From Microlunatus sp. Gsoil 973 (GTDB lineage: Bacteria; Actinomycetota; Actinomycetes; Propionibacteriales; Propionibacteriaceae), in assembly GCF_009707365.1 (NCBI RefSeq), contig NZ_CP046122.1, positions 496,001 through 560,000 of the forward strand: DNA of 64,000 nucleotides, written 5' to 3'. A program made the translations under genes and the position numbers. This document shows positions 17,344 through 27,144 of this stretch, piece by piece (position 1 is the stretch's first letter; every line of letters starts with the position of its first letter). The notes beneath the pieces are model-generated. The model had not been told where the DNA came from. It made no database searches and worked only from the letters and a program-made list of their open reading frames with translations.

Positions 17344-17831
17344 CGAATCTCCTTGTCAGCAAGTCGTTCCACGGACGACAGGGCCTGGTGGAAGGCCCGG
17401 GTCCTGGCTTCTGCTCCCGGTGGCCTGGACAACAGTCGGTAGGGGGCGTCGCCGATCAGCGCGATCACCCGGTCGCGGTCGACCGGGTCGCGGAGGTCCA
17501 GGCCGTGCAGCGACAACCGTTGCTCGGCGATCAGTTGCAGCCGGGTGACCAACGTACTGCCGACCAGATCGTTGCGACCGGTGACGTTCCAGGAGAGTCG
17601 GAACGCCTCCCGCCGTGCGCCACGGTCCCTGACCGGTGCCGGCGGATCGGGGAATCCGCTGTCGAACCCGTCGGGTGGGAAGCGGACCAGGGCGGCGACG
17701 ACGACGCCGACGGCACCGAGCAGCAGAGCCTGCTGCGGCGGCATGCCCAGCACCACCCAGGTTACGGCCGGAACTGCGACCGCGGCCAGCACGAGCGCGG
17801 CGATGTCGCCGCGTCTGCGTTCCCGTCTCAC
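17340..17831 (-). CDS. Small two-helix membrane protein of the MoxR operon
   Basis: A 163-residue protein with two adjacent hydrophobic helices (about residues 10-50) and a soluble C-terminus containing LSWNVTGRNDLVGSTLVTRLQ. GTG 17831 overlaps the upstream stop as GTGA (17828-17831); a start at 17873 would extend into DUF4129 coding sequence. No domain recognised. Its fixed place between DUF4129 and MoxR suggests a structural role in the same membrane complex. Confidence 0.75.
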   Translation of the reverse strand: MRRERRRGDIAALVLAAVAVPAVTWVVLGMPPQQALLLGAVGVVVAALVRFPPDGFDSGFPDPPAPVRDRGARREAFRLSWNVTGRNDLVGSTLVTRLQLIAEQRLSLHGLDLRDPVDRDRVIALIGDAPYRLLSRPPGAEARTRAFHQALSSVERLADKEIR

Positions 17832-18568
17832 GACCGGTCCTGTGTCGGTTCGGTCCGGGCGAAGCTCTGCCAACTGTCGGCCAGGTCCCGGACGCAGCGG
17901 CGGGCGGTGGCAAGATCATCCGCCGAGGACGGGGTGGCGGCGAACCGGGCCCGCAGATAGAGCCCGAGGAGGGTTCTGACCGGTTCGGTCGGAACACCTG
18001 TCCGGCCCAGCACATCGGCGGTGAACTCGGTAGGGGTCTGTGCCGGCCGTCGATGCACGCCGGAGGCGTCGGCCGCTTCCTCAAGAGCCAGCCAGGCGGC
18101 GATGATCGCGTCGGTCGGGTTACCGATCGCCAGCAGCCGTTGCTCGGCGGTCACCGCGCCCTGTTGCAGGGTGGGCAGGTCGGGCAGGACGTCGTCGGTG
18201 ACCTCGATCTCGTCGTCGGGGCGGGCGGCGTACATCTGTCGGACAGCCAGCAGCCGCATGGCGATCACCCCGAGCAGGACGACCAGGGCGGCGATCACGA
18301 GTGCCAGCAGCACCCATTTGATCCAGGACAGGTCCGGTGGCTGCCCGGGCGGCGGCAACGGTCGCATGGACGGCGTGCCGGACTGCGAGACGTGCGGCAG
18401 TTGAGGTGGCTGCCGGGGTCGTGCCGAAGGCAGGTTGATCACGATCGGGTCAACCTGCCAGTTCGGTCGGATGGCCGCGACGACCAACCCGAGAACCAGC
18501 ACGACGCCGACCCCGATCGCCATCCCGACCCGCGCCAAGGTCGGCGGTCGGTCTGCGGGCGCTGCCAT
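17828..18568 (-). CDS. DUF4129-domain membrane protein
   Basis: A 246-residue protein with an N-terminal helix (about 14-33), a Pro-rich extracellular loop, a second helix (about 84-107), and a C-terminal DUF4129 domain: AIIAAWLALEEAADASG, then RPAQTPTEFTADVL and LLGLYLRARFA. DUF4129 usually occurs beside MoxR/DUF58 or fused to transglutaminases. First gene of the five-gene minus-strand operon; the divergent yggS gene starts 53 bp away. Confidence 0.85.
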   Translation of the reverse strand: MAAPADRPPTLARVGMAIGVGVVLVLGLVVAAIRPNWQVDPIVINLPSARPRQPPQLPHVSQSGTPSMRPLPPPGQPPDLSWIKWVLLALVIAALVVLLGVIAMRLLAVRQMYAARPDDEIEVTDDVLPDLPTLQQGAVTAEQRLLAIGNPTDAIIAAWLALEEAADASGVHRRPAQTPTEFTADVLGRTGVPTEPVRTLLGLYLRARFAATPSSADDLATARRCVRDLADSWQSFARTEPTQDRS

Positions 18569-18621
18569 GGCGGCACGCTACCCGAGCCGGCTGTCAATCG
18601 TTTCAGCGGCTGGAGGTTAAG

Positions 18622-19332
18622 GTGAGAGCCATGTCGGTCGCGGAGAATCTGGCTCGGGTCCGCGCCGCGATCGATGCGGCGTGCGACCGCGCAGACCGGG
18701 ATCCCTCCGGTGTACGGCTGCTGCCGGTGTCCAAGACGGTCGGCACGGACAAGATCATCGAGGCATACCGGGCGGGGATGCGGATCTTCGGGGAGAACAA
18801 GGTGCAGGAGGCGGCGTCCAAAGCCGCCGAGCTGGCCGATCGACCGGATCTGCAATGGGCGATGATCGGTCATCTGCAGCGCAACAAGGCGCGCGAGGTG
18901 GCCGCGTTCGCCGCGGAGTTCCATGCTCTGGACAGCCGGCGGCTGGCCGAGGCCCTGCAGTCCCGGCTGGAGCAGGCCGACCGCACGCTGGACGTGTTCA
19001 TCGAGGTCAACTCCTCCGGCGAGCCGAGCAAGTTCGGTCTGCCGCCCGAAGAGGTGGTTGATCTTGCTGCCGCGCTGGGTGAGCTGGACCGGCTCCGTCC
19101 CCGGGGACTGATGACCATCGCGGCCAACTCACCCGATCGCGGCGTCGTCGAGGCCTGCTTCGTCCGGATGACGGAGCTTCGCCGGCGGCTCCAGGACGAC
19201 CCGCGCGTCATCGGTAGCTACCACGAGCTGTCGATGGGCATGTCGGGCGATTTCGAGCTCGCCATCGCCCACGGCGCGACCACGGTGCGGATCGGCACGG
19301 CGATCTTCGGCGCCCGACCGCCGATCCGCTGA
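18622..19332 (+). CDS. YggS/PROSC-family pyridoxal phosphate homeostasis protein
   Basis: A 236-residue PLP-binding protein of the alanine-racemase-like TIM barrel, involved in vitamin B6 and amino-acid homeostasis rather than catalysis. The PLP Lys is K38 in LLPVSKTVG; FGENKVQEA, HLQRNKAREV, and the terminal SMGMSGDFELAIAHG with VRIGTAIFG are hallmark motifs. GTG 18622 has GGAGG five bases upstream; ATG 18631, three codons in, is preceded by AAGGTGAG and is an equally good start. Confidence 0.93.
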   Translation: MRAMSVAENLARVRAAIDAACDRADRDPSGVRLLPVSKTVGTDKIIEAYRAGMRIFGENKVQEAASKAAELADRPDLQWAMIGHLQRNKAREVAAFAAEFHALDSRRLAEALQSRLEQADRTLDVFIEVNSSGEPSKFGLPPEEVVDLAAALGELDRLRPRGLMTIAANSPDRGVVEACFVRMTELRRRLQDDPRVIGSYHELSMGMSGDFELAIAHGATTVRIGTAIFGARPPIR

Positions 19333-19351
19333 TCCGCAGAGCTGCCGTCGG

Positions 19352-21283
19352 CTAAAGGTTCTCGATCTCCAGCCGCGGAAGCCGATCGGCCGGGGTGAAC
19401 CCGAAAACCCTGCCGAGGAAGGACAGCGACGCCTGCACCGAGTTGATGATGTTCTCCGAGCGGCGGAAGCCGTGCCCCTCAGACTGGTACATGATCAACG
19501 CCACCGGCAGGCCCTTGGCCCGCGCGGCCTCGGCGAAGGCCTCCGCCTGGTTCGGCGGCACCACCTTGTCGTCGGTACCCTGCAACAGCAGGATCGGCGA
19601 TGTCAGTTGATCAACGTGGTTGATCGGTGACCGATCGGCGTAGACATCGGCGGCCGCCGGGTAGGGCCCGACCAGGGAGTCGAGGTAGCGCGACTCGAAC
19701 TTGTGCGTGTCGGTCGCCAGCGCGGTGATGTCACCGATGCCGTACAGGCTGATCCCCGCGGTGAAGGTCTTGGTCGCGGTCAGCGCTCGCAACGTGGTGT
19801 AGCCGCCGGCACTGCCGCCTTGGATCGCCAGCCGGTTGCCGTCGGCCCGGCCCTGTTCGGCCATCGCCTCGGCGCCGGCTGCACAGTCGGCAACATCGAC
19901 GATGCCCCAGTTGTCCCGAAGGCGCTCGCGATAGCGACGCCCGTAACCGGTGCTGCCGCCGTAGTTGACATCAAGGACGGCAATCCCGCGGCTGGTCCAG
20001 AACAGGATCTCCGGATCGAAATGGGGTGCGCTGCCGCTGGTCGGCCCACCATGACTCAGCGTGATCATCGGCGGCAACTCACCCTCGGGCGCCGAATGAT
20101 CACCATTGCGCGGCGGATAGAACCAGCCGTACACGGGTCCCGCATCGGAGTGCCAGGACACCTCAACCGGTTCGGAGATCAACTCGGCCGGCATCATCGA
20201 CTCTCGGCTGCGGCGGACGACGGTCGTGCCGGCCGACGTGGGGTCGACCAGGATCAGTTCCGCTGGCCGGTCCGGATAGCCTGCCACGGTGCAGATCCAG
20301 TTGCCGTCAGCGGCCACGGCGCCGAGCGAGGTCGCCCCGACCGGCAGCTCGGTCAGTTCTCCGGTCGCGATCCGGAGGACTCCGAGGTGGGAGCGGTTCT
20401 GGATGTTCCAGGTGCAGGCAAGATGATCATCGTCGATGAGCGCGTACGGCTGGCTTCCGAGGCTCCACTGCGGCGGCGCGAATTCGGCGTCCTGCGGATG
20501 CAGCGGAACCAACCGACCGCCGTCGTAGTGGTAGAGGTTCCACCAGTCGGTCCGATCGGAGACGAAGATCAACGACCCGTCGGGCAGCCAGCGTGGAACG
20601 ACCACCGACTCCTCGGATCCGCCGGCAACCAGCCGCGGCTGCAGCGGCGCGGCCAGGGTGGAAAGATCATCGGGGAGTTCGGCCATCATCAGCCGGGTGG
20701 AGTCCCACGGCATGTTCGGGTGGTCCCATTCCACCCAGGCCAACCGGCCGTCCGCGGACAGCTCGGGCGAGGCGTAGAAGTCGGCGCCGCTGCACAGCAC
20801 CACGTCCTCGGCGTCCGGGCCGTCGGCGATCCGCCGAGCGATCACGGTGTTGATCGGCTCCCGGTCGGGCCGGCGATGGTCCTCGCGCACGGCGATGATC
20901 AGTCCGGACTCCGGGTAGAGCCGCAGGGCGGCATAGCGCAGCGCCGAATCCCCGGTGAGCCTGCGGGGTGATCCGGTGCGGTCGGAGACCAGGAACAGCA
21001 GGTTGTCGGTGAAGTTGGAGAAGATCGCGGTCCCGCCGGCGACGGCGAATGCGCCGCCGCCGTATTCGTGCACACGCGTCCGGACGTTGTACGGGGCCGG
21101 AGTCAGTTCGGTCTCGCGGTTCCCGGAGCGCCGCCACAGGCTCACCCTGCCGCCGTCGGTCGGTCGCGCCTGGAGCCAGTAGAGGTCCGTCCCGTCGAAC
21201 TGCACCTCGCTCAGGCCGAGTGCGCCCTCGGTCAATGATTCGGCGGAGAGCGGGGACGGCCAGGAGCCGTACGGTCGCGTCAT
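19352..21283 (-). CDS. S9-family prolyl oligopeptidase / acylaminoacyl-peptidase-like
   Basis: A 643-residue serine peptidase. An N-terminal beta-propeller (about residues 20-380) precedes an alpha/beta-hydrolase domain. The nucleophile lies in IQGGSAGGYTTL, the acid in LLQGTDDKVVPP and the His in SEGHGFRR. No signal peptide, so probably cytoplasmic peptide turnover. ATG 21283 is chosen because the conserved N-terminus starts there; longer upstream reading is Arg/Cys-rich and unlike coding sequence. The propeller motif RTRVHEYGGGAF is typical of the S9C-type group. Confidence 0.9.
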   Translation of the reverse strand: MTRPYGSWPSPLSAESLTEGALGLSEVQFDGTDLYWLQARPTDGGRVSLWRRSGNRETELTPAPYNVRTRVHEYGGGAFAVAGGTAIFSNFTDNLLFLVSDRTGSPRRLTGDSALRYAALRLYPESGLIIAVREDHRRPDREPINTVIARRIADGPDAEDVVLCSGADFYASPELSADGRLAWVEWDHPNMPWDSTRLMMAELPDDLSTLAAPLQPRLVAGGSEESVVVPRWLPDGSLIFVSDRTDWWNLYHYDGGRLVPLHPQDAEFAPPQWSLGSQPYALIDDDHLACTWNIQNRSHLGVLRIATGELTELPVGATSLGAVAADGNWICTVAGYPDRPAELILVDPTSAGTTVVRRSRESMMPAELISEPVEVSWHSDAGPVYGWFYPPRNGDHSAPEGELPPMITLSHGGPTSGSAPHFDPEILFWTSRGIAVLDVNYGGSTGYGRRYRERLRDNWGIVDVADCAAGAEAMAEQGRADGNRLAIQGGSAGGYTTLRALTATKTFTAGISLYGIGDITALATDTHKFESRYLDSLVGPYPAAADVYADRSPINHVDQLTSPILLLQGTDDKVVPPNQAEAFAEAARAKGLPVALIMYQSEGHGFRRSENIINSVQASLSFLGRVFGFTPADRLPRLEIENL

Positions 21284-21480
21284 ATCCCGCACCCTATGGC
21301 ACGCGTGTCGCCCGGCCGGCCGTGGTGCTGGTGTGGTACATGGTGCAGAATGGCACCTACAAGGACGTGGTCGCGTCCGCCGGTCGGACCGGTGCGGGAC
21401 TGATGACGACTGAGGATGTCGGGGAAGGCAGCCCTCAGGCCGCCGGTCAGTACCAGCCCGAGAAGTCCGGAGGATCGACC

Positions 21481-21978
21481 ATGAGCACGACCCGTGGTGT
21501 CTTGTACATCCACTCCACGCCGTCGGCACTGTGTCCACACATCGAGTGGGCGGTCGGTGGCGTTTTCGGCATGCCCGTACGCCTGGACTGGATCGCACAG
21601 CCGGCGGAGCGCGCGTCGTACCGGACCGAATACTCCTGGACCGGCGCGGTCGGTACGGCGGCCAGGCTGGCCACCTCGCTGAAGGGCTGGCAACGGATCC
21701 GGTTCGAGGTCACCGAGGAACCGACCCTGGCCACCGAGGGAGAGCGGTACTCCTACACCCCGAAGCTGGGAATCTTCCACGCCACCACCGGCCTGCACGG
21801 CGACATCGTCGTTCCGGAGGACAGGATCAAGAAGGCGATGGTGACCGCGGCGCTCGGCGGCAAGGATCTGGTCGAGGCGCTGGACGAACTGCTCGGTGCT
21901 CCGTGGGACGCCGAACTGGAGCCGTTCCGCTATGCCGGTGACGGGACGCCGGTGCGCTGGCTGCACGAGGTCGTCTGA
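21481..21978 (+). CDS. DUF3145 family protein
   Basis: A 165-residue actinobacterial conserved protein (GVLYIHSTPSALCPHIEWAVGG at the N-terminus, RYSYTPKLGIFHA in the middle). Function is not known. ATG 21481 is preceded by GGAGGA with about six bases spacing. From memory, in Streptomyces this family sits just after the fatty-acid synthase operon (fabF); here it is 10 kb away from fabF on the other strand, so that link is broken. It lies between two convergent/divergent minus-strand genes and appears monocistronic. Confidence 0.88.
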   Translation: MSTTRGVLYIHSTPSALCPHIEWAVGGVFGMPVRLDWIAQPAERASYRTEYSWTGAVGTAARLATSLKGWQRIRFEVTEEPTLATEGERYSYTPKLGIFHATTGLHGDIVVPEDRIKKAMVTAALGGKDLVEALDELLGAPWDAELEPFRYAGDGTPVRWLHEVV

Positions 21979-22003
21979 CCGGGTCCCGGATCGAGGCAGG
22001 GGG

Positions 22004-23095
22004 TCAATCGACGGCCTTCTGTTCCTTCCGGTTGCGCACGTCGGAGTTGAGGAAACCGGCCAGCCACCGGGCGCTGGGGTCGGCATCCACCAGGATCGCC
22101 TTGGCCATCAGACTCAGGGGGACCGCGAGGACGGATCCGACGGGCCCGAGGACCCACGTCCAGAAGACAACCGAGATCATCGTGATCGTCATCGACATGC
22201 CCACCAGGTCGCCGACGATCTTCGCCGGCAACAGGGTCGTGACGAGCGAGTTGAGCAGGATGTAGACGACAATGACCACGATCATCAGCTGCCAGTTCCC
22301 GTCGAGCAGCACAAGAAGCGCGGGCGGGATGACCCCGATCACGAAGCCCACGTAGGGGATGAAGTTGCAGGCCGCAGCCAGCAGTCCCCACAACGGCGCC
22401 AACGGCACGTCGATCAACATCAGGAAGATCGTGTCCAGCACGCCGACGATCACCGCGAACGTGCCGGTGGCGGCCAGGAACCTGCGCGTGTTGCGGACGA
22501 AGTCGATCAACGCGGTGCCAAGGGCGGGGTGATCATCGGCGAGGTTGGCTCCGCGGCGGGCGATCTGGGTCGATTCCAACCCGATGAACAGCAGCAGGCT
22601 GTACAGGAAGACCACGTTGGCACCGGCAGTGAACAGCGACGGCAGGTGACTGGTCAGGAATCGTGCGACCCGGCCCAGGTCGACGGTGCCCACCAATTGC
22701 CTGATCTGTTCCGAACCGATGCCGAGTGCCGCCAACTGGTCGGTCAGGAAGCGCAGAGATGCTGCGACATTGGCCGCGTAGTTCGGCAGGATGGTCGCCA
22801 GCTGGGCGGCAGAGATGGCGATGATCGCGATCAGTCCGAACAGCAGCCCATAGATCGCCAGCAGTAGACCGATCAGCGCGACGAGCGCCGGAACCCTCAG
22901 TCGCAGCAGCAGGCGATACACCGGATGGACCAGGATGACGATCATCAGGGCGAGGAGAAAGGGCGCGAGCAACCAGCTCAACTCCCGCATCCCGATCACC
23001 GTGATCACCGCACCTGCCGTGACCAGGAACAGGTTGGTGGCCCGCGGGATCCGGACCTGACGTATTCGCGGCTTCCGAACTCCTCCAGCGGGCAT
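22004..23095 (-). CDS. AI-2E transporter-family permease (PerM/YdiK-like)
   Basis: A 363-residue membrane protein with about seven to eight helices and the family layout: helix pair, long amphipathic soluble segment (about residues 100-175), then helices containing PLAPLWGLLAAACNFIPYVGFVIGVIPP, the family hallmark. Members export diverse solutes or act as antiporters; the name is historical. ATG 23095 is preferred because GGAAGGTGG lies at good distance; the GTG three codons earlier falls on the ribosome-binding sequence. Confidence 0.88.
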   Translation of the reverse strand: MPAGGVRKPRIRQVRIPRATNLFLVTAGAVITVIGMRELSWLLAPFLLALMIVILVHPVYRLLLRLRVPALVALIGLLLAIYGLLFGLIAIIAISAAQLATILPNYAANVAASLRFLTDQLAALGIGSEQIRQLVGTVDLGRVARFLTSHLPSLFTAGANVVFLYSLLLFIGLESTQIARRGANLADDHPALGTALIDFVRNTRRFLAATGTFAVIVGVLDTIFLMLIDVPLAPLWGLLAAACNFIPYVGFVIGVIPPALLVLLDGNWQLMIVVIVVYILLNSLVTTLLPAKIVGDLVGMSMTITMISVVFWTWVLGPVGSVLAVPLSLMAKAILVDADPSARWLAGFLNSDVRNRKEQKAVD

Positions 23096-23173
23096 GGCAA
23101 CCACCTTCCGGTCCGGCGGATCGCGTCAACTCCGGGTTGTCGCGCTTGATCAGTGTTGCAGTAGTCGACCAGA

Positions 23174-23848
23174 TCAGTCGAGGATGTCAAGCCCTTGACC
23201 GAGGAGATAGACGCCGATCACCAGCAGGACGACGATGGTGATCGAGGACATGTTGGTTTCCAGCCACTTCCTGGCACGCCCCAAACTGCTCGGCGCTGCC
23301 GGGCTGCCGGTGAGGCTGAAGATCAACGGCACCAGCACGCCCGAGGTCGCCAGCAGCGCGAAGATGACCAGACCGATCACACTCTCGGCGCGGGACAGCT
23401 CGGCGTCGCCGAACCGGGCGCCCGCAGCAACCGCCAGGAAGATGTTCTTCATCCGGACGAACCCCTGGGCCAGTCCGAGACCGGCAGCAGCCGGGACGCC
23501 GACACCGTCCAACCGGCGGAGCAGCCTGCTCTCCGGTGCGGGCTCGCCGTCCCGCGGAATCCTTCGCCAGGTGACACCGGCCCACCCCAGACACAGACCG
23601 GCCAATACGAGTTGCAGCACTTCAACGCCCTCTTGGGCGTGCTCGACGTCGACCGCGTCACCGACCCAGACGATGTTGTACGCGATCCCTGCCACGACCA
23701 GGATCGACAGGAACCAGCAGAACCCGTATGCCGCGGCCCGCCACAGGCCGCGGGGGTTGAGCAACAGGACCAGGCCGATGATCAAGGACAGCGGGCTGAG
23801 GGTGATGCCGATCGCGAGCGGAAGGGTGTCGCCGATTGCGGTCCACAC
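23174..23848 (-). CDS. GAP-family (SfLAP/PF11139-like) membrane protein
   Basis: A 224-residue protein with about six helices. The N-terminus TLPLAIGITLSPLSLIIGLVLLLNPRG and the final helix with LLVIGVYLLGQGLDIL match the LysE-like GAP/Sap family, some members of which help export peptidoglycolipids or sulfolipids in mycobacteria. The GTG start is 13 bp from the amidohydrolase stop, so the two are probably co-transcribed. The substrate is unknown. Confidence 0.75.
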   Translation of the reverse strand: MWTAIGDTLPLAIGITLSPLSLIIGLVLLLNPRGLWRAAAYGFCWFLSILVVAGIAYNIVWVGDAVDVEHAQEGVEVLQLVLAGLCLGWAGVTWRRIPRDGEPAPESRLLRRLDGVGVPAAAGLGLAQGFVRMKNIFLAVAAGARFGDAELSRAESVIGLVIFALLATSGVLVPLIFSLTGSPAAPSSLGRARKWLETNMSSITIVVLLVIGVYLLGQGLDILD

Positions 23849-23861
23849 GATCGAACCCCTG

Positions 23862-25181
23862 CTAGAACGAGTCGAGTTGGGCGTCCACGTCCTCGAACCG
23901 GTCGACGGTCGGACGTTCGATCAGCGATCCCTTGATCGCCACCAACCGCGGCTCGGTGAGGGTACGGAACCCGTCCAGGGGATTCGCGTCGAGGACGACG
24001 AGATCGGCGGATCTGCCGGGCTCGATCGAACCCGTCTCCTCGGATATGCCGAGGATCCGCGCGTTGGTCGCCGTTGCCGCGTTGAGGGCCTGTGCCGGGG
24101 TCAGTCCGCCGAAACGCACCGCATAGTCCATCTCCCGCCAGGTGTTGTAGTGGGTGGCATAGGTCAGGGCCGAGTCGGTGCCCATTCCCAGAGTGATGTC
24201 ATGGGCCAGCGCATCGTGGATTCCCTGGAGCATGTCGATGTAGATCATCTCCGCGTTCGCCCGGACGATGTGGTTGATGCCGGTTGTGCTGGGGTCGAGC
24301 TTGACCAACGGCAGACAGGCCATCAGGGTCGGGATCAGTGCGGACGTACCGTGCAGCGATCGCGGATTGTCCTTGAAGAGTCCGATCATCTCCTCGGTCA
24401 TGCCGACGCCGTGTTCGATCGTGTCCACACCCGCCCGCAGCGCACGGGTGACGCCCTCCTGGCTCTGGGCATGGGCTGCGACCAGCACGTCGGCGTTGTG
24501 TGCCTCCTCGCAGATCGCGGTCATCTCCTCCTCGGTCATCTGCGGACGACCGGCCTCGCCGATCGACCGAGCATCGGTCACGCCACCGGTGGCTGAGATC
24601 TTGATCGCCGTCGCACCCCGGCGCAGGTTGGCGCGGACGTTCGCACGCGCGGCCCACGGAGAGTCGCTGATCACCGCGATCTGCGGTGCTCCGTGACCAC
24701 CGGTCACGGCCAGCAACGGGCCGGAGGCGATGATCCTGGGACCGAGATAGTCTCCGCGGTCGATCTCGGCGGCTACCGCAACCACCTCGTACCGGACGTC
24801 GCCGACACTGCGCACAGTGGTCACACCGGAGTTGAGCTGGGTGATCGCATTCGCTCTGGTACGCCGCTTGAAGATCAACTGGCCCAGCGGGCTGTGCCCG
24901 ACCTTGGCGACGATCCCTTCGACCGATTCGTTCAGCAGGATCGCCGGCATCGGCCGGCCGTCGGCGAACAGGTGCGCGTGGGCGTTGATCAGGCCCGGGA
25001 TGATGAAGCGGTGCGTCTGGTCGATGATCCGATAGCCGGGCGGGACCGGGCAGTCTGCCGCCGGTGCGACCTTCTCGATCCGACCCGCCGCACCCACCAG
25101 GATCGTGTGATCAACAAGCACGGTTCCGGCAGCATCCCCGGTAACGATGGCGACATGGGTCAACGCGAACTGCTCGGCCAT
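23862..25181 (-). CDS. Metal-dependent amidohydrolase (imidazolonepropionase-like)
   Basis: A 439-residue cytoplasmic amidohydrolase. Metal ligands are visible as HAH in GLINAHAHLF, a putative carboxylated Lys in IKISATGG, His in VAAHAQS and IEHGVG, and the catalytic Asp in GMGTDSAL. Such enzymes hydrolyse cyclic amides, Xaa-Pro dipeptides or related compounds. ATG 25181 is preferred: GAGGAG lies seven bases upstream, whereas the ATG two codons earlier sits one base from it. It is divergent from the gamma-glutamyltransferase-like gene, which also handles peptides. Confidence 0.87.
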   Translation of the reverse strand: MAEQFALTHVAIVTGDAAGTVLVDHTILVGAAGRIEKVAPAADCPVPPGYRIIDQTHRFIIPGLINAHAHLFADGRPMPAILLNESVEGIVAKVGHSPLGQLIFKRRTRANAITQLNSGVTTVRSVGDVRYEVVAVAAEIDRGDYLGPRIIASGPLLAVTGGHGAPQIAVISDSPWAARANVRANLRRGATAIKISATGGVTDARSIGEAGRPQMTEEEMTAICEEAHNADVLVAAHAQSQEGVTRALRAGVDTIEHGVGMTEEMIGLFKDNPRSLHGTSALIPTLMACLPLVKLDPSTTGINHIVRANAEMIYIDMLQGIHDALAHDITLGMGTDSALTYATHYNTWREMDYAVRFGGLTPAQALNAATATNARILGISEETGSIEPGRSADLVVLDANPLDGFRTLTEPRLVAIKGSLIERPTVDRFEDVDAQLDSF

Positions 25182-25347
25182 GGTCATTCTCCTCGAGTCG
25201 GCCTTTCCCGGTGCCAGGAGTTCACGCCGGTGTTGCTGGGCCGGTGATCAGTTGTGCGGTGACCGCCGCCGGCTGACCAGGACCGTTGACCTATTCGACC
25301 GCACCCCGCCCGCCGGCGCAAGACCTCCGACGACTACGGTTGTTGAG

Positions 25348-27126
25348 GTGTTCACAACCCGACCGGAACTCGCCGGAACCTTCGGCATGGTGACCAGCAC
25401 GCACTGGCTGGCAAGTCAATCAGGGATGGCGGTTCTCGAGGCCGGCGGCAACGCGTTCGACGCGGCGGTGGCCACCGGCTTCGTACTTCAGGTGGTCGAG
25501 CCCCATCTGAACGGCCCCGGCGGCGATCTGCCGTTGATCCTGAAACGCGTTGATCATGAACCCGAGGTGCTCTGTGGTCAGGGCGGCGCACCGGCCGGCG
25601 CAACGATCGAGCACTTCCGTGATCTCGGCCTGGCCACCGTTCCCGGTACGGGTCTGCTGGCGGCGGCGGTGCCCGGGTCCTCGGTCGCCTGGCTGACCCT
25701 GCTGCGTGATCACGGAACGATGTGGCCGGCGGACATCCTCAAGTACGCGATCCACTACGCCGAATCCGGTCACCCGGTCGTCGAGCGCGTAGCGGCCCTG
25801 ATCAGCAAGATGGCCGACTACTTCCGCACCTACTGGCCGACGTCTGCGCAGACCTGGCTGCCGGCGCCGAGGCCCGGACAGTTGCAGACCAACCCCGTGC
25901 TGGCCCGCACCTACTCCCGGCTCGTCCAGGAATCCCAACGGGCCGACACCCGCGAGGCGGCCTGTGACCGCGCGATCAGGGCGTGGTCGGAGGGCTTCGT
26001 CGCCGAGGCGATCGACGCTTTCGCCAAGCGTCCGATGATGGACAGCTCCGGCACGGAACACACCGGCGTGATCACCGGCTCCGATCTTGCGAACTGGCGG
26101 CCGTCGTACGAGCAGCCGATGAGCCTGTCGTGGCGCGACAACACCATCTACAAGGCGGCAGGGTGGGCGCAGAGCCCGGTCTTCTTGGAGACGCTGGCGA
26201 TCATGGACCCGCTGCTGGATGCGCGGTTCGGTTCCGACAAGAACTGGAAGGGCTTCGGTGCCGACCAGATCCATCTTGTCGTCGAGGCACAGAAACTCGC
26301 CTTCGCCGACCGCGACGCCTGGTTCGGCGATGCGCCCGATCATCAGGATCTCGCCGGTCTGCTCGACCCTGCCTACCTGGCCAGCCGTCGGTCCTTGATC
26401 AGCGAGACCGCGTCGCTCGACCTCCGGCCCGGCCGGCTGAACGGACTGGATCCACGGTTGCCCGACCTCTCCGTGGTGACCGCGCCGGTCGAGGACGCGA
26501 GCAGCGGCGAGCCGACGGTGCAGCGGGACGGTCGCACCAAGGGCGACACCTGCCACATGGACGTGGTGGACCGCTGGGGCAACGTGGTGTCGGCAACCCC
26601 GAGTGGCGGCTGGCTGCATTCCTCGCCGACCGTTCCTGATCTTGGATTCTGCCTCGGCACCCGGCTGCAGATGGTCTGGCTCGAACCGGGGCTTCCGTCA
26701 TCACTGGTTCCGGGGCGTCGTCCGCGTACCACGCTGAGCCCGGGCATGGCCGTTGCCCAGGACGGCACCGTCACCGGCTTCGGTACCCCGGGTGGTGATC
26801 AACAGGATCAGTGGGCGATGGTCTTCTGGCTGGCGCACACCCTGGGCGGGATGAATCTGCAGGCGGCGATCGATCAGCCGACGTTCAACATCAAGTCGAT
26901 GATCTCCAGCTTCGAGCCGCGGGTGCCCGAGCCCGGCGTCGTCGAGGTCGAAGGCCGGTTCGGCGCGGACGTGATCGCCGATCTGCAGCGGCGCGGTCAC
27001 ACGGTCACGGTGACCGGTGACTGGTCGTTGTCGCGGATGACCGCGGCGTCGTACGACCCGAACACGGGCGTGCTGAAGGCCGGCGCGAACCCGCGAGGCA
27101 TGCAGGGCTACGCCGTCGGACGCTAG
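25348..27126 (+). CDS. Gamma-glutamyltransferase family protein
   Basis: A 592-residue N-terminal-nucleophile hydrolase precursor without signal peptide. The large-subunit region has GMVTSTHWLASQSGMAVLEAGG and EPHLNGPGGDLP. The processing site is in KGDTCHMDVVDRWGNVVS, where the Thr becomes the nucleophile after self-cleavage; later PSGGW, RPRTTLSPGM and GTPGGDQQDQW are typical. It probably hydrolyses gamma-glutamyl or acyl-amide substrates; this GPGGD subgroup is often not a true glutathione enzyme. GTG 25348 is chosen near the family N-terminus. Confidence 0.88.
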   Translation: MFTTRPELAGTFGMVTSTHWLASQSGMAVLEAGGNAFDAAVATGFVLQVVEPHLNGPGGDLPLILKRVDHEPEVLCGQGGAPAGATIEHFRDLGLATVPGTGLLAAAVPGSSVAWLTLLRDHGTMWPADILKYAIHYAESGHPVVERVAALISKMADYFRTYWPTSAQTWLPAPRPGQLQTNPVLARTYSRLVQESQRADTREAACDRAIRAWSEGFVAEAIDAFAKRPMMDSSGTEHTGVITGSDLANWRPSYEQPMSLSWRDNTIYKAAGWAQSPVFLETLAIMDPLLDARFGSDKNWKGFGADQIHLVVEAQKLAFADRDAWFGDAPDHQDLAGLLDPAYLASRRSLISETASLDLRPGRLNGLDPRLPDLSVVTAPVEDASSGEPTVQRDGRTKGDTCHMDVVDRWGNVVSATPSGGWLHSSPTVPDLGFCLGTRLQMVWLEPGLPSSLVPGRRPRTTLSPGMAVAQDGTVTGFGTPGGDQQDQWAMVFWLAHTLGGMNLQAAIDQPTFNIKSMISSFEPRVPEPGVVEVEGRFGADVIADLQRRGHTVTVTGDWSLSRMTAASYDPNTGVLKAGANPRGMQGYAVGR

Positions 27127-27144
27127 TCAGGTCCGCCCGATCGG

